From Bacillota bacterium (GTDB taxonomy: Bacteria; Bacillota; Clostridia; Tissierellales; Tissierellaceae), in assembly GCA_023388495.1 (NCBI GenBank), contig JAEWGC010000039.1, forward strand, positions 62,001-126,000: a stretch of 64,000 bases of DNA, in the 5' to 3' direction. Both the position numbers and the translations under genes were made by a program. The notes under the pieces were generated by a model. The model did not search any database, was not told the DNA's origin, and was given only the letters and a program-made list of their open reading frames with translations. Numbering within the stretch: position 1 is the stretch's first letter; each line of letters opens with the position of its first letter. Of the stretch, positions 24,149 to 33,855 are shown piece after piece.

Positions 24149-25285
24149 ATGAAAGAATTATCATTATATATCCATATACCTTTTTGTGTAAGCAAATGTT
24201 ATTATTGTGATTTTTCATCCTTTGCCAATAAGAGTAATATAATTGATGATTATATAAATTGTCTAATGACAGAACTAAATTTATATAAGGAAAAAATAAA
24301 GGACTATAGTATAAGAACTATATTTATTGGTGGTGGAACACCGTCATGTATAGATGAAAAATATATCCATAAAATACTTGAATTTATATACAAAAACTTC
24401 AATACTACTGAATTAGTGGAAGTTACAATAGAGGCTAATCCAGGTACATTATATAGGGAAAAGGTAAATCTATATAAGAATGCTGGTATAAATAGGGTAA
24501 GTATGGGAGTACAAACTCTAGACAATGATTTACTTAAATCTATAGGGCGAATACACAATGTCCATGATTTTTATAGGAGTTATGAAATTCTAAGGGAAGA
24601 AAATATAAAGAATATAAATGTTGATTTAATATTTGGATTACCTAATCAGACTTTAGATCATGTGTTAGATTCATTAAACAAGGTAATTCAACTTAAGGTG
24701 GAGCATATCTCATACTATGGTCTTATATTAGAAAAGGGAACAAGACTTTATAAATTATATAATGATGGCAAAATAGCTTTGCCTGATGAGGATACAGAAA
24801 GATTAATGTGCCATAAAGCCACAGAACATTTAGTAAATCATGGCTATAATCACTATGAAATATCTAATTATGCATTACCAAATTATGAATGTAAACATAA
24901 TTTAGTTTATTGGGAAGTGAAACCATATCTTGGAGTAGGATTAAGTAGTCATTCAAATATGAATGGAAAAAGATTTTGGAATACATCTAATATAGACATA
25001 TATATTGAAAAGTTAAATAAACAGGTTTTACCAATAGAGGATGAAGAAATAATAAATAGAGAAACTGAAATAGGAGAGTTTTGTATTCTTGGACTTCGAA
25101 AAATAGCAGGTATAAATAAGGCTGAGTTTTATAATAGATTTGGTGTAGAAATAGAAAGTATATATAAGGATATAATAAATAAACATATAGAAAATAGGCT
25201 AATAATAAATGATGATAACTACATCAGACTGACTAAGAGGGGATTAGACTTATCAAATCTAGTTGAAATAGATTTTTTAAAGTAA
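24149..25285 (+). CDS. hemW: HemW-like radical SAM heme chaperone
   Basis: 378 residues. The radical SAM cluster motif is CVSKCYYC (C13, C17, C20) with the extra downstream cysteine-rich fit typical of HemW rather than HemN. FIGGGTPS and SMGVQTLDNDLLKSIGR follow, and a C-terminal HemN_C domain has GLRKIAGINK. HemW binds heme and is thought to deliver it to respiratory enzymes; older annotations call it coproporphyrinogen oxidase. The ribosome binding site is TTAGGAGGGG. The lepA-hemW-hrcA order is conserved in Firmicutes. Confidence 0.93.
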   Translation: MKELSLYIHIPFCVSKCYYCDFSSFANKSNIIDDYINCLMTELNLYKEKIKDYSIRTIFIGGGTPSCIDEKYIHKILEFIYKNFNTTELVEVTIEANPGTLYREKVNLYKNAGINRVSMGVQTLDNDLLKSIGRIHNVHDFYRSYEILREENIKNINVDLIFGLPNQTLDHVLDSLNKVIQLKVEHISYYGLILEKGTRLYKLYNDGKIALPDEDTERLMCHKATEHLVNHGYNHYEISNYALPNYECKHNLVYWEVKPYLGVGLSSHSNMNGKRFWNTSNIDIYIEKLNKQVLPIEDEEIINRETEIGEFCILGLRKIAGINKAEFYNRFGVEIESIYKDIINKHIENRLIINDDNYIRLTKRGLDLSNLVEIDFLK

Positions 25286-25308
25286 ATAAACATTTTTGGT
25301 AAAAAGTA

Positions 25309-25377
25309 TTGACAAAATTTAGAGATAGTGGTAACTTTAAATCGTAAGCATTAGCACTCAGTGACATAGAGTGCTAA
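25309..25377 (+). promoter_or_regulatory. Heat-shock promoter with CIRCE operator
   Basis: TTGACA at 25309-25314, a 17-base spacer and TAACTT at 25332-25337, followed by CIRCE: TTAGCACTC (25351-25359), nine bases, GAGTGCTAA (25369-25377). This is a perfect HrcA operator in the leader of the hrcA operon, so the operon is autoregulated. Confidence 0.95.
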
Positions 25378-25420
25378 TAAAACTATCTAGTATTTGGAAA
25401 TTTTATTGAGGTGATAAAAT

Positions 25421-26473
25421 ATGCTAGATGATAGAAAACTTAGAGTTCTTTATGCGATTATTAACTCCTATATAAATAGTGCAGAGCCAATAGGCTCTAG
25501 AACAATAACTAAGCAATATGATTTGGGTGTGAGCTCAGCAACTATAAGAAATGAAATGTCTGATTTAGAGGAATTAGGATATTTAAATAAACCCCATTCA
25601 TCTGCGGGAAGAATTCCCTCGGATAAGGCTTATAGACTATATGTAAATGAAATCTTAAAAAACAAGAAATCCAAAATAGATTTAACAAAAAAAGATGAAA
25701 TAAAAAAAATATTAGCTAGTGAGTCTAGGGAAGTGGAGCAGCTATTACAAAACTCCGCAAAGGTATTATCTGCCATAACCAGCTATACTGCTCTTGCAAT
25801 ATCGCCACAATTAAAGGGTTCTAAAATAAAACATATTCAACTGATACCTATTGATAATTGGCAGATATTAATGGTTTTGGTTACTAATACAGGGATAGTT
25901 AAGAATTCTATATTTAGATTAAATAGAGAGATCCCTGAAGAGCAAATTACAGTAATGTCTAATTTATTAACTGATAAGCTAAAGGGCTTATCAGTAGATG
26001 AGATAGATGAGAAGATATCAGATAATATTATTAGGGAAATATACGACTATAAAACTATTATAGATGGGATTATGCCTATAATAAATCAATCTATGGAAGA
26101 TATAGACAATGTTGATTTATATGCAGATGGGATAACAAAGATACTCAATTTCCCAGAATACAAGGATTTGGAAAAGGCTAAATCTTTTATATCCTTTATA
26201 GAAGATAAGGATTTAGTAGTAGATCTTTTACTGAACAATTCATTATCTCAAGATATAGAAATAACCATTGGTAATGAAAATATTTATGATCCTATAAAGG
26301 ATTGTAGTATCATAACAACTACTTATAAGCTAGGGGATATGACCATAGGAAAGATCGGAATAATCGGTCCTACAAGAATGGATTATTTAAAGCTTATAAA
26401 TACTTTGCATTTATTCTCTGTAAATATGACAGAGATTATAAATATGTTAATGAGTAAAGGTATAACAAAGTAA
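25421..26473 (+). CDS. hrcA: Heat-inducible transcription repressor
   Basis: 350 residues: an N-terminal winged helix (about residues 1-75, with SSATIRNEMSDLEELGYLNKPHSSAGRIPSD-type sequence), a dimerisation region and a GAF-like effector domain. HrcA binds CIRCE and is kept active by GroEL; misfolded proteins relieve it. CIRCE lies 44 bases before its start. It is the first gene of the hrcA-grpE-dnaK-dnaJ-prmA-rsmE-mtaB series. Confidence 0.97.
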   Translation: MLDDRKLRVLYAIINSYINSAEPIGSRTITKQYDLGVSSATIRNEMSDLEELGYLNKPHSSAGRIPSDKAYRLYVNEILKNKKSKIDLTKKDEIKKILASESREVEQLLQNSAKVLSAITSYTALAISPQLKGSKIKHIQLIPIDNWQILMVLVTNTGIVKNSIFRLNREIPEEQITVMSNLLTDKLKGLSVDEIDEKISDNIIREIYDYKTIIDGIMPIINQSMEDIDNVDLYADGITKILNFPEYKDLEKAKSFISFIEDKDLVVDLLLNNSLSQDIEITIGNENIYDPIKDCSIITTTYKLGDMTIGKIGIIGPTRMDYLKLINTLHLFSVNMTEIINMLMSKGITK

Positions 26474-26497
26474 TCATAAGATCTAAGAGGTGATTTA

Positions 26498-27034
26498 ATG
26501 AAAAACAATAATGAGGGAAACAAAGAAAATCCTGATTTAATGGAAGATAATATCTGTGAGGAACATCCTGAGGATTTAAGTGAAAATCAAGACAATGTAT
26601 TGGACTCAAAAGATAGAGAACTTGAGGAATTAAATAATAAGTTATTGAGACTTCAAGCTGATTTCCTAAATTTCAAGAAGAGAGCAGAAAAAGAAAAAGA
26701 AAGCACTATTTCCTATGCACTAGAATCCTTTGTATGTAGTCTATTACCTATAATAGACAACTTCCAAAGGGCTATGGAATCTGAAGAAGATAAGGAAGAC
26801 AATTTTTACAAAGGAATAGAAATGATATACCAGCAGTTAATAAAGGTTCTCAATGAAAATGGCATTGAAGAAATCAAGTGTTTAGGAAAAGATTTTGATC
26901 ATAACTTCCACCATGCAGTATTTATGGAAGAATCAGATGAATATGAAGCAGGCAAGATAACAGAAGTTTTACAAAGAGGATATAAACTAAAGGATAGAGT
27001 TATTAGACCATCAATGGTTAAAGTTGCAAAATAA
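26498..27034 (+). CDS. grpE: Nucleotide exchange factor GrpE
   Basis: 178 residues: an acidic disordered N-terminus (~1-45), a long coiled coil (~45-85), then the four-helix and beta-wing region ending in GYKLKDRVIRPSMVKVAK, the GrpE signature. It releases ADP from DnaK. It lies 24 bases after hrcA and 22 before dnaK under the same CIRCE control. Confidence 0.97.
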   Translation: MKNNNEGNKENPDLMEDNICEEHPEDLSENQDNVLDSKDRELEELNNKLLRLQADFLNFKKRAEKEKESTISYALESFVCSLLPIIDNFQRAMESEEDKEDNFYKGIEMIYQQLIKVLNENGIEEIKCLGKDFDHNFHHAVFMEESDEYEAGKITEVLQRGYKLKDRVIRPSMVKVAK

Positions 27035-27056
27035 CATTTATTAAGGAGGAGTTTTT

Positions 27057-28874
27057 ATGGGAAAAATAATAGGAATTGACTTAGGTACTACAAATTCATG
27101 TGTTGCTGTTATGGAAGGTGGAGAACCTATAATTATACCTAATTTAGAGGGAAATAGAACAACACCATCTATAGTAGCATTTACTAAAGATGGAGAAAGA
27201 CTTGTTGGAGAAACTGCAAAAAGACAGGCTATTACAAATCCAGATAGAACTATTAGTTCAATTAAGAGAAAAATGGGTTCAGACCATAAAGTAAATATAG
27301 ATGGAAAAAACCATTCACCAGAAGAAATATCAGCTATGATTTTACAAAAAATTAAAATGGATGTTGAAAGCTACTTAGGCGAGACTGTTTCTGAAGCTGT
27401 AATTACAGTACCAGCATATTTTACAGATAGCCAAAGACAGGCAACTAAGGATGCGGGAAAAATTGCAGGCCTTGAAGTAAAAAGAATTATTAATGAGCCA
27501 ACAGCTGCAGCATTAGCATATGGAATGGATAAGGAGCACGGTCAACATAAGATAATGGTATTTGACCTTGGTGGTGGTACTTTTGACGTATCCATATTAG
27601 AACTTGGAGACGGAGTATTTGAAGTACTGGCAACTCGTGGAAACAACCATCTAGGTGGAGACGATTTTGATGAAGCTTTAGTAAATTATATAGCAGAACA
27701 ATTTAAGAAGGAAAATGGCATAGATTTAAAGCAAGATAAGATGAGCTTACAAAGATTAAAGGAAGCTGCAGAGAAGGCAAAGAAAGAGTTATCTTCTACT
27801 ATGTCAACTAATATTAATTTACCATTTATTACTGCAACTCAAGCAGGTCCACTACATTTAAATATGGATATTACGAGAGCTAAATTTAATGAATTAACAT
27901 CATCCTTAGTAGATAATACATTAGAGCCAGTTAGAGAGGCATTAAAGGATGCTGGATTACAAGCATCTGATATAGAAAAGGTTTTATTAGTTGGAGGTTC
28001 AACAAGAATACCTGCAGTACAAGATGCAGTTAAAAAATTAATCGGAAGAGACCCACAAAAAGATATTAATCCAGATGAATGTGTTGCATTAGGTGCAGCT
28101 ATTCAAGGTGGAGTACTTGCTGGAGAAGTTAAGGATATTCTTTTACTAGACGTTACACCTCTATCTCTTGGTATTGAGACTTTGGGTGGAGTAACTACTA
28201 GATTAATTGAAAGAAATACTACTATACCAACTAAGAAGAGTCAAATATTTACAACGGCGGCAGATAATCAAACATCAGTAGATATTCATGTGCTACAAGG
28301 TGAGCGTCAAATGGCAAATGACAATACTACTTTAGGTAGATTCCAATTAACTGGATTACCACCGGCACAAAGAGGAATTCCACAAATAGAAGTAACTTTT
28401 GATATAGATGCTAACGGTATTGTAAATGTAAGTGCAAAGGATTTAGGTACAGGAAAAGAGCAAAGAATAACCATTACTGCATCAACTAAGCTTTCAGATG
28501 ATGAAATAGAAAGAAAAGTAAAGGAAGCAGAAAGATTTGCAGAAGAAGATAAGAAGAAGAAAGAGACAATTGAAATAAGAAACAACGGAGATAACTTAGT
28601 TTATCAGACTGAAAAAACTCTAAAAGAAGTAGAAGGAAAGATTTCAGCAGATGAGAAATCAAAAGTTGAAACTAAATTAGAAGAACTTAAGAAGTCACTA
28701 GAAGGCGACAATTACGATGAAATCAAGCAAAAAACTGAAGAGTTAACAGAAGTTTTCTACTCAATATCACAAAAAATGTATGATCAGGCTGGAGCAGGAG
28801 CTAATCCAGGTGAAGGTTCCGGACCTAACGATGACGTAGTAGATGCAGACTATGAAGTGGTAGACGAAGACTAA
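27057..28874 (+). CDS. dnaK: Chaperone DnaK (Hsp70)
   Basis: 605 residues. The ATPase domain starts GIDLGTTNSCVAVMEGG and includes VFDLGGGTFDVSIL and VGGSTRIPAVQ. The linker is DVTPLSLG-like, then the substrate-binding domain and helical lid, ending in an acidic tail with DVVDADYEVVDED. The 24-residue insertion of Gram-negative DnaK is absent, as in other Firmicutes. The ribosome binding site is AAGGAGGAG. A long hairpin follows before dnaJ. Confidence 0.98.
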   Translation: MGKIIGIDLGTTNSCVAVMEGGEPIIIPNLEGNRTTPSIVAFTKDGERLVGETAKRQAITNPDRTISSIKRKMGSDHKVNIDGKNHSPEEISAMILQKIKMDVESYLGETVSEAVITVPAYFTDSQRQATKDAGKIAGLEVKRIINEPTAAALAYGMDKEHGQHKIMVFDLGGGTFDVSILELGDGVFEVLATRGNNHLGGDDFDEALVNYIAEQFKKENGIDLKQDKMSLQRLKEAAEKAKKELSSTMSTNINLPFITATQAGPLHLNMDITRAKFNELTSSLVDNTLEPVREALKDAGLQASDIEKVLLVGGSTRIPAVQDAVKKLIGRDPQKDINPDECVALGAAIQGGVLAGEVKDILLLDVTPLSLGIETLGGVTTRLIERNTTIPTKKSQIFTTAADNQTSVDIHVLQGERQMANDNTTLGRFQLTGLPPAQRGIPQIEVTFDIDANGIVNVSAKDLGTGKEQRITITASTKLSDDEIERKVKEAERFAEEDKKKKETIEIRNNGDNLVYQTEKTLKEVEGKISADEKSKVETKLEELKKSLEGDNYDEIKQKTEELTEVFYSISQKMYDQAGAGANPGEGSGPNDDVVDADYEVVDED

Positions 28875-28883
28875 TAAAAGATA

Positions 28884-28923
28884 AAATTTATGAGCTAAAT
28901 CATTTGATTTAGCTCATAAATTT
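28884..28923. terminator. 19-bp hairpin between dnaK and dnaJ
   Basis: AAATTTATGAGCTAAATCA and its exact mirror are separated by two bases. No T run follows the stem. It may act as a partial terminator, an RNA-processing site or an mRNA stabiliser setting the dnaK to dnaJ ratio. Confidence 0.6.
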
Positions 28924-28961
28924 GATATAATTGTATAAGCAAATTAAAGGTTGGTGAAAAA

Positions 28962-30080
28962 ATGAGGGATTACTATGAAGTCTTAGGTATAGGTAAAGAT
29001 GCATCAGAAGATGAAATAAAAAAAGCATATAGATCCTTAGCGAAAAAATATCATCCAGATTTAAATCCAGATAATAAGGAAGCTGAGACAAAATTCAAAG
29101 AAGCAAATCAAGCCTATGAAATACTAAGTGATCCAGAGAAAAGGTCTAGATATGATAGATATGGTCATGCAGGAGTAGATCCACAAGCAGGCGGCTATGG
29201 TGGAGGCTTTGGAGGTTTTGGAGATATCTTTGACGATATATTCGATATATTTGGTGGCGGAGGTTTTGGTAGGGAATCTAGGAGATCAGGTCCAGTAAGA
29301 GGTGCAGACTTAAGATATAATTTAAACCTAGAGTTTAAAGAAGCTGTCTTTGGAGTAGAAAAAGAAATACAAATTAGAAGAACAGAAAACTGTGAAACAT
29401 GTAACGGAACAGGAGCTAAACCAGGTACAGGAAAAGAAACTTGCTCTACATGTAAAGGTAGGGGAGAGGTAAGATATGCACAGCAAACTCCCTTTGGTCA
29501 ATTTGTAAGGACATCTACCTGTGATGTATGTAATGGAACTGGTGAAATAATTAAAGATAAATGTAATTCTTGTGGAGGTACTGGTAAGGAAATAAAGACT
29601 AAGAAAATGAAAGTAAAGATTCCCGCAGGTGTAGACACTGGCTCTATTATCTCCATGAGAGGAGAAGGAGAATCAGGAGATAGAGGAGGACCTAGTGGAG
29701 ATTTATATATTTATATAAATGTGGCTGAGGATCCAATTTTCAAGCGTATGGGCAATAATATATATTTAACAATACCTATTTCATTTACAGAAGCTGCCTT
29801 AGGTGCAGAAATAGAAGTACCAACTCTAGAAGGTATAACAAATTATACTATTGAAGAGGGAACCCAGACAGGAACAGAATTTAGGCTAAGAAACATGGGA
29901 GTTCCAAGTGTAAAGGGACATGGTAGAGGAGATTTATTCTTTACAGTTGAAATAAAGGTGCCAACTAAATTAACAGATAGACAAAAAGAATTATTAAGGG
30001 ATTTTGCAAAGGAAACTGGAGAAAATATTAAGGAGCATAAAAAAGGTTTCTTTAATAAAGTTAAGGATGCCTTCAATTAA
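28962..30080 (+). CDS. dnaJ: Chaperone DnaJ (Hsp40)
   Basis: 372 residues: a J domain (1-68, with the KYHPDLNP motif), a Gly/Phe-rich segment (~75-110), four zinc repeats (CETCNGTG, CSTCKGRG, CDVCNGTG, CNSCGGTG), and two beta-barrel substrate domains ending near GRGDLFFTVEIKVPTKL. It delivers clients to DnaK and stimulates its ATPase. It is preceded by the long hairpin after dnaK. Confidence 0.98.
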   Translation: MRDYYEVLGIGKDASEDEIKKAYRSLAKKYHPDLNPDNKEAETKFKEANQAYEILSDPEKRSRYDRYGHAGVDPQAGGYGGGFGGFGDIFDDIFDIFGGGGFGRESRRSGPVRGADLRYNLNLEFKEAVFGVEKEIQIRRTENCETCNGTGAKPGTGKETCSTCKGRGEVRYAQQTPFGQFVRTSTCDVCNGTGEIIKDKCNSCGGTGKEIKTKKMKVKIPAGVDTGSIISMRGEGESGDRGGPSGDLYIYINVAEDPIFKRMGNNIYLTIPISFTEAALGAEIEVPTLEGITNYTIEEGTQTGTEFRLRNMGVPSVKGHGRGDLFFTVEIKVPTKLTDRQKELLRDFAKETGENIKEHKKGFFNKVKDAFN

Positions 30081-30107
30081 CAATCACTCTTAGGGTGATT
30101 GTTTTTA
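30079..30107 (+). terminator. Terminator after dnaJ
   Basis: AACAATCAC and GGTGATTGTT pair around a short loop and are followed by TTTTTAG. It separates the chaperone genes from prmA. Confidence 0.75.
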
Positions 30108-30176
30108 GAATCATGGTGGTTTTTCCTTAAGTCTTAGGGTATAATTATTTTAGATTTTAAAAAAGGATGTGTATTT

Positions 30177-31109
30177 ATGAATTGGACAGAGGTTCAGATA
30201 AAGACTACTGCCGAACTAGAAGAATTGGTATCAGGTATTTTATATGATGTTGGAGCTACAGGGCTTGCTATAGAAGATCCAAGAGATATATTAGAATTAT
30301 CTCAAGTTGAAGGAAAATGGGATTTTGTAGATCCAATTTTAATAAATATGGATTTTGATGGAGTATTAATAAAAGCTTATTTTTCAGAAACAGATGATGT
30401 AGAAAATAAAGTTAAAGATATTGAAAAGAGAATTAAAGAAGATCCCATATTAAGTACAGAAAAACATGAGGTTAAAATAAGCGTCGTAGATGATAATGAT
30501 TGGGCTGAATCTTGGAAAAAATACTATAAACCTATTAGAATTGGCGAAAGAATTTTAATTAAACCTTCTTGGGAAGAATGTACTCCAGAGGAAAACGATA
30601 TACTAATTGAGCTAGATCCAGGTATGGCTTTTGGAACTGGAACCCATGAGACTACTATGATGTGTACAGAAGCTCTTGAGAAACATGTAAAACCAGAAGA
30701 CGTAGTATATGATATTGGTTGCGGTAGCGGTATACTTAGTATAGTTGCAGCAAAACTAGGAGCAGGAAAAGTTGTAGGAGTAGACTTAGATGAACTATGC
30801 GTAAAGGTATCTAATGAAAATATAAAATTAAACAATGTAGATAATATTATAGAGATTAAATTAGGAAATCTACTGGATGTAGTAGAAGGTAGGGCAGATA
30901 TAATAGTTTCTAATATAATAGCAGAGATAATTGCAGGAATGACTAAGGATTTAAAATCCTATTTAAACGATGGAGGTATATTTATTACATCGGGTATAAT
31001 TGTAGAAAAAATCCATTTGGTGGAGAATGCCTTATTGGAAAATGGGTTTAAAATATTAGATATAAAAAGGCTAAATGGATGGGCTTGTATTATAGCTCAA
31101 AATAATTAG
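30177..31109 (+). CDS. prmA: Ribosomal protein L11 methyltransferase
   Basis: 310 residues: an N-terminal substrate-recognition domain (MNWTEVQIKTTAE at the start), then a class I SAM domain with PGMAFGTGTHETT and motif I DIGCGSGILSIVAAKLG near residue 180, and SNIIAEII. It methylates lysines and the N-terminus of L11. It directly follows dnaJ, as in many Firmicutes, with an AAAGGATG ribosome binding site. Confidence 0.95.
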   Translation: MNWTEVQIKTTAELEELVSGILYDVGATGLAIEDPRDILELSQVEGKWDFVDPILINMDFDGVLIKAYFSETDDVENKVKDIEKRIKEDPILSTEKHEVKISVVDDNDWAESWKKYYKPIRIGERILIKPSWEECTPEENDILIELDPGMAFGTGTHETTMMCTEALEKHVKPEDVVYDIGCGSGILSIVAAKLGAGKVVGVDLDELCVKVSNENIKLNNVDNIIEIKLGNLLDVVEGRADIIVSNIIAEIIAGMTKDLKSYLNDGGIFITSGIIVEKIHLVENALLENGFKILDIKRLNGWACIIAQNN

Positions 31110-31119
31110 GTGAAGAAAT

Positions 31120-31863
31120 ATGCATAGATTTTTTGTTGGGAAAGAACAGATTACTGATGACCTAATAGAGATAGTTGGAACTGATGTAAAACACATAAAG
31201 GATGTCATAAGGCTAAGACTTAAGGAAAAAATTGAAATTGCATCAGATGGTATTACTTATATCTGTGAAATAGAGTCTATACTAAAAGATAAAATCATTA
31301 CAAGAATAATAGATAAAACTGAAGGTGTTAATGAGTCAGCCGTTGATATTATTCTATATCAAGGTCTTGCCAAAGGAAGCAAGATGGACTTAATCATACA
31401 AAAATGTACAGAAGTGGGAGTAAAGGAGTTTTATCCTGTGGCAACTCATCGCTCTGTAGTAAAGATAAAAGATATAAAAAAAGAGCAATCTAAGGTAGAA
31501 AGATGGAATAGTATAGCAGATGAAGCTGCAAAGCAGAGTAAAAGAGATATTCTTCCAAAGGTACAAAAGATTATTTCTTTTGATGAATTAATAGAAAAAT
31601 TAAAGGATAAAGATAATATAATAGTTCCTTATGAAGATGAAGAAAATAAAACAATTAAAACAGGATTGAATAATATAAAGGGTAATAGTATACATTTAAT
31701 TATAGGACCTGAAGGTGGATTTGAGCCTAGTGAAATAGAAGACCTAAAAGACATAGGGGCAGATATAGTTACCCTAGGGTCTAGGATACTAAGGACTGAA
31801 ACAGCAGGAATAGTTGCTGCTACAATAATACTTTATGAGCTTGGAGATTTGGGAGTGATTTAA
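31120..31863 (+). CDS. rsmE: 16S rRNA (uracil-1498-N3)-methyltransferase
   Basis: 247 residues. An N-terminal PUA-like domain begins MHRFFVGKEQI. The C-terminal SPOUT/trefoil-knot domain contains LIIGPEGGFEPSEIEDL, LGSRILRTETA and AATIILYEL, the RsmE signature. It starts 10 bases after prmA. Its stop codon overlaps the mtaB start (TAATG), indicating coupled translation. Confidence 0.95.
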   Translation: MHRFFVGKEQITDDLIEIVGTDVKHIKDVIRLRLKEKIEIASDGITYICEIESILKDKIITRIIDKTEGVNESAVDIILYQGLAKGSKMDLIIQKCTEVGVKEFYPVATHRSVVKIKDIKKEQSKVERWNSIADEAAKQSKRDILPKVQKIISFDELIEKLKDKDNIIVPYEDEENKTIKTGLNNIKGNSIHLIIGPEGGFEPSEIEDLKDIGADIVTLGSRILRTETAGIVAATIILYELGDLGVI

Positions 31864-33158
31864 TGAACAAAGTAGCTTTCTATACCTTAGGATGTAAGGT
31901 AAATCAATATGAAACTGAAGCTATGGAAGAAATATTTGAAAAGAATGGTTATGCTATTGTAAATAGTGAAGAGATAGCTGATATATATGTAATAAATACT
32001 TGTACAGTTACAAATTTATCTGATAGAAAATCTAGACAATTTATATCTAGAGCAAAAAAATTAAATAAAGATGCTATAATTGCAGTTGTAGGATGCTATT
32101 CTCAAGTATCTCCTGATGAAGTATCTAAAATAGAAGGTGTAGATGTTGTAATCGGAACTACTGATAGAAATAGAATTCTAGAATTATGTGAAGAAGCAAA
32201 GGAAAAAAGTGAAAAGATTAATATTGTTAGGAATGTAAAGACGCAAAAAGAATTTGAGACTATTAATATAGATGATATAAAATCTAAAACAAGAGCTTAT
32301 TTAAAAATACAAGATGGCTGTAATCAATTCTGCTCATATTGTATAATCCCATATGCAAGAGGGCCTATTAGAAGTCGGCAATTAGATGAAATAATTAATG
32401 AGACTAAAAAGTTAGCCCATGCAGGATTTAAAGAAGTAGTATTGGCAGGGATCCATGTAGCATCTTATGGAAAAGATATAGATAAGATTCCATTGACTCA
32501 AGTTTTAGAGGAGGTAGGGAGTGTAGATGGTATAGAAAGAATTAGACTAAGCTCCTTGGAACCCACTTTAATTGATGAAGATTTTATGAAATCCATAGTA
32601 AGGATTGGAAAAGTATGTGATCATTTTCATTTATCTTTACAATCGGGATCGGATTCAGTGCTAAAAAGAATGAATAGAAAATATAATACAAAAGAATATA
32701 AAAACATTGTAAGTCTTATAAGAAAGTATATGCCTAACGCTGGAATTACAACAGATGTAATAGTAGGATTTCCAGGAGAAACAGAAGAGGAATTTAATGA
32801 AACCTTAGAATTTGTTAAGGAAATCAATTTTTCTAGGATACATGTATTTAAATATTCGCCGAGAAAGGGAACACCAGCGGCTAAATATGAGAATCAGGTT
32901 GATGGGAATGTTAAAAACCTTAGATCTGAGTCTTTAATATCTCTAGGTGAAGAACTGATGTTAAAATTCAATTCAAGATTTATAGATTCTACATTATCTG
33001 TATTATTTGAAGAGGAAAGCAAGAAAGAAGAGGGTTATATAGAGGGATATACTACAAATTATATTAGGGTAAAGTCTAAAAAGGATTCTAATATGATTGG
33101 GCAGATAGTAGATGTAAGGATTAAGGAAATGAAAGATGATTTTTTACTTGGACAATAG
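31863..33158 (+). CDS. mtaB: tRNA threonylcarbamoyladenosine-37 methylthiotransferase
   Basis: 431 residues of the MiaB-like family, subtype MtaB. The N-terminal UPF0004 domain has TLGCKVNQYETEAM, TCTVTNLSDRKSRQ and VVGCYSQ (first cluster cysteines). The radical SAM domain has CNQFCSYCIIPYARGP. The C-terminal TRAM region ends the protein. It makes ms2t6A at position 37 of tRNAs reading ANN codons. The ATG shares one base with the rsmE stop. Confidence 0.95.
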   Translation: MNKVAFYTLGCKVNQYETEAMEEIFEKNGYAIVNSEEIADIYVINTCTVTNLSDRKSRQFISRAKKLNKDAIIAVVGCYSQVSPDEVSKIEGVDVVIGTTDRNRILELCEEAKEKSEKINIVRNVKTQKEFETINIDDIKSKTRAYLKIQDGCNQFCSYCIIPYARGPIRSRQLDEIINETKKLAHAGFKEVVLAGIHVASYGKDIDKIPLTQVLEEVGSVDGIERIRLSSLEPTLIDEDFMKSIVRIGKVCDHFHLSLQSGSDSVLKRMNRKYNTKEYKNIVSLIRKYMPNAGITTDVIVGFPGETEEEFNETLEFVKEINFSRIHVFKYSPRKGTPAAKYENQVDGNVKNLRSESLISLGEELMLKFNSRFIDSTLSVLFEEESKKEEGYIEGYTTNYIRVKSKKDSNMIGQIVDVRIKEMKDDFLLGQ

Positions 33159-33208
33159 ATGATTTTAATATAGAGAAGTAAGAAAATCATAGCAAGGAGG
33201 TGGAAGAA

Positions 33209-33550
33209 TTGACTGATTGCATATTTTGCAAGATAGTTAAGGGGGAAATACCAAGCAACTTAATATATGAAGATGATAAGGTAGTAGCCTTTGAAGATAT
33301 TAATCCTCAGGCTCCAATCCATTACTTAGTGATTCCCAGGGAGCATATAAAGTCAGCAGCTGATATAAATGAAGATAATAAGGATTTAATAGGTCATATT
33401 TTCTTTATAGCATCTAAAATAGCGATGGAAAAGGGATTAGATCAAGGCTATAGAATAGTCAATAATTGTGGTATAGATGGAGGACAAACTGTAGACCATA
33501 TTCATTTTCATGTACTAGGAAAAAGGAAAATGTTATGGCCTCCAGGCTAA
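33209..33550 (+). CDS. HIT family nucleotide hydrolase/transferase
   Basis: 113 residues. It starts TDCIFCKIVKGEIPSN and carries the histidine triad HIHFHVLG near residue 96; the CxxC-like CIFC at the start is common in the PKCI/HINT branch. It hydrolyses purine nucleoside phosphoramidates and related AMP conjugates. A GTG at 33200 is in frame but belongs to the AAGGAGGTGG ribosome binding site, so the TTG at 33209 is chosen. Confidence 0.93.
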   Translation: MTDCIFCKIVKGEIPSNLIYEDDKVVAFEDINPQAPIHYLVIPREHIKSAADINEDNKDLIGHIFFIASKIAMEKGLDQGYRIVNNCGIDGGQTVDHIHFHVLGKRKMLWPPG

Positions 33551-33557
33551 ATATTAG

Positions 33558-33586
33558 TTGAAATATTTTAGATTATAATGTATAAT
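33558..33586 (+). promoter_or_regulatory. Promoter before rpsU
   Basis: TTGAAA (33558-33563), a 17-base spacer and TATAAT (33581-33586), 70 bases upstream of the rpsU start. Confidence 0.7.
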
Positions 33587-33656
33587 AGTCTAGTGCAAAG
33601 CCCTTGTTGGGGATAGTATGAAGTACTCTTGCAGTAGAGAGAGGAGGGAGAAGTGG

Positions 33657-33839
33657 ATGTCAGAAATTAAGGTAGGAGAAAACGAATCTCTTGATAATGC
33701 GTTAAAAAGATTTAAAAGACAATGTGCACGTGCTGGCATTTTAGGTGAAGCTAGAAAGAGAGAACACTATGAAAAGCCAAGTGTAAAACGTAAAAAGAAA
33801 TCCGAAGAAGCTAGAAGAAAGAAATTTTCTAAGTTTTAA
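33657..33839 (+). CDS. rpsU: 30S ribosomal protein S21
   Basis: 60 residues: MSEIKVGENESLDNALKRFK, then CARAGIL and the basic C-terminus KRKKKSEEARRKKFSKF, all typical of S21. An in-frame ATG 39 bases upstream would add residues foreign to the family; AGGAGGGAGAA lies just before the ATG at 33657. S21 helps mRNA binding at initiation. The yqeY gene follows 16 bases later, the classical pairing. Confidence 0.95.
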   Translation: MSEIKVGENESLDNALKRFKRQCARAGILGEARKREHYEKPSVKRKKKSEEARRKKFSKF

Positions 33840-33855
33840 TTGAGAAGGTGAATAA

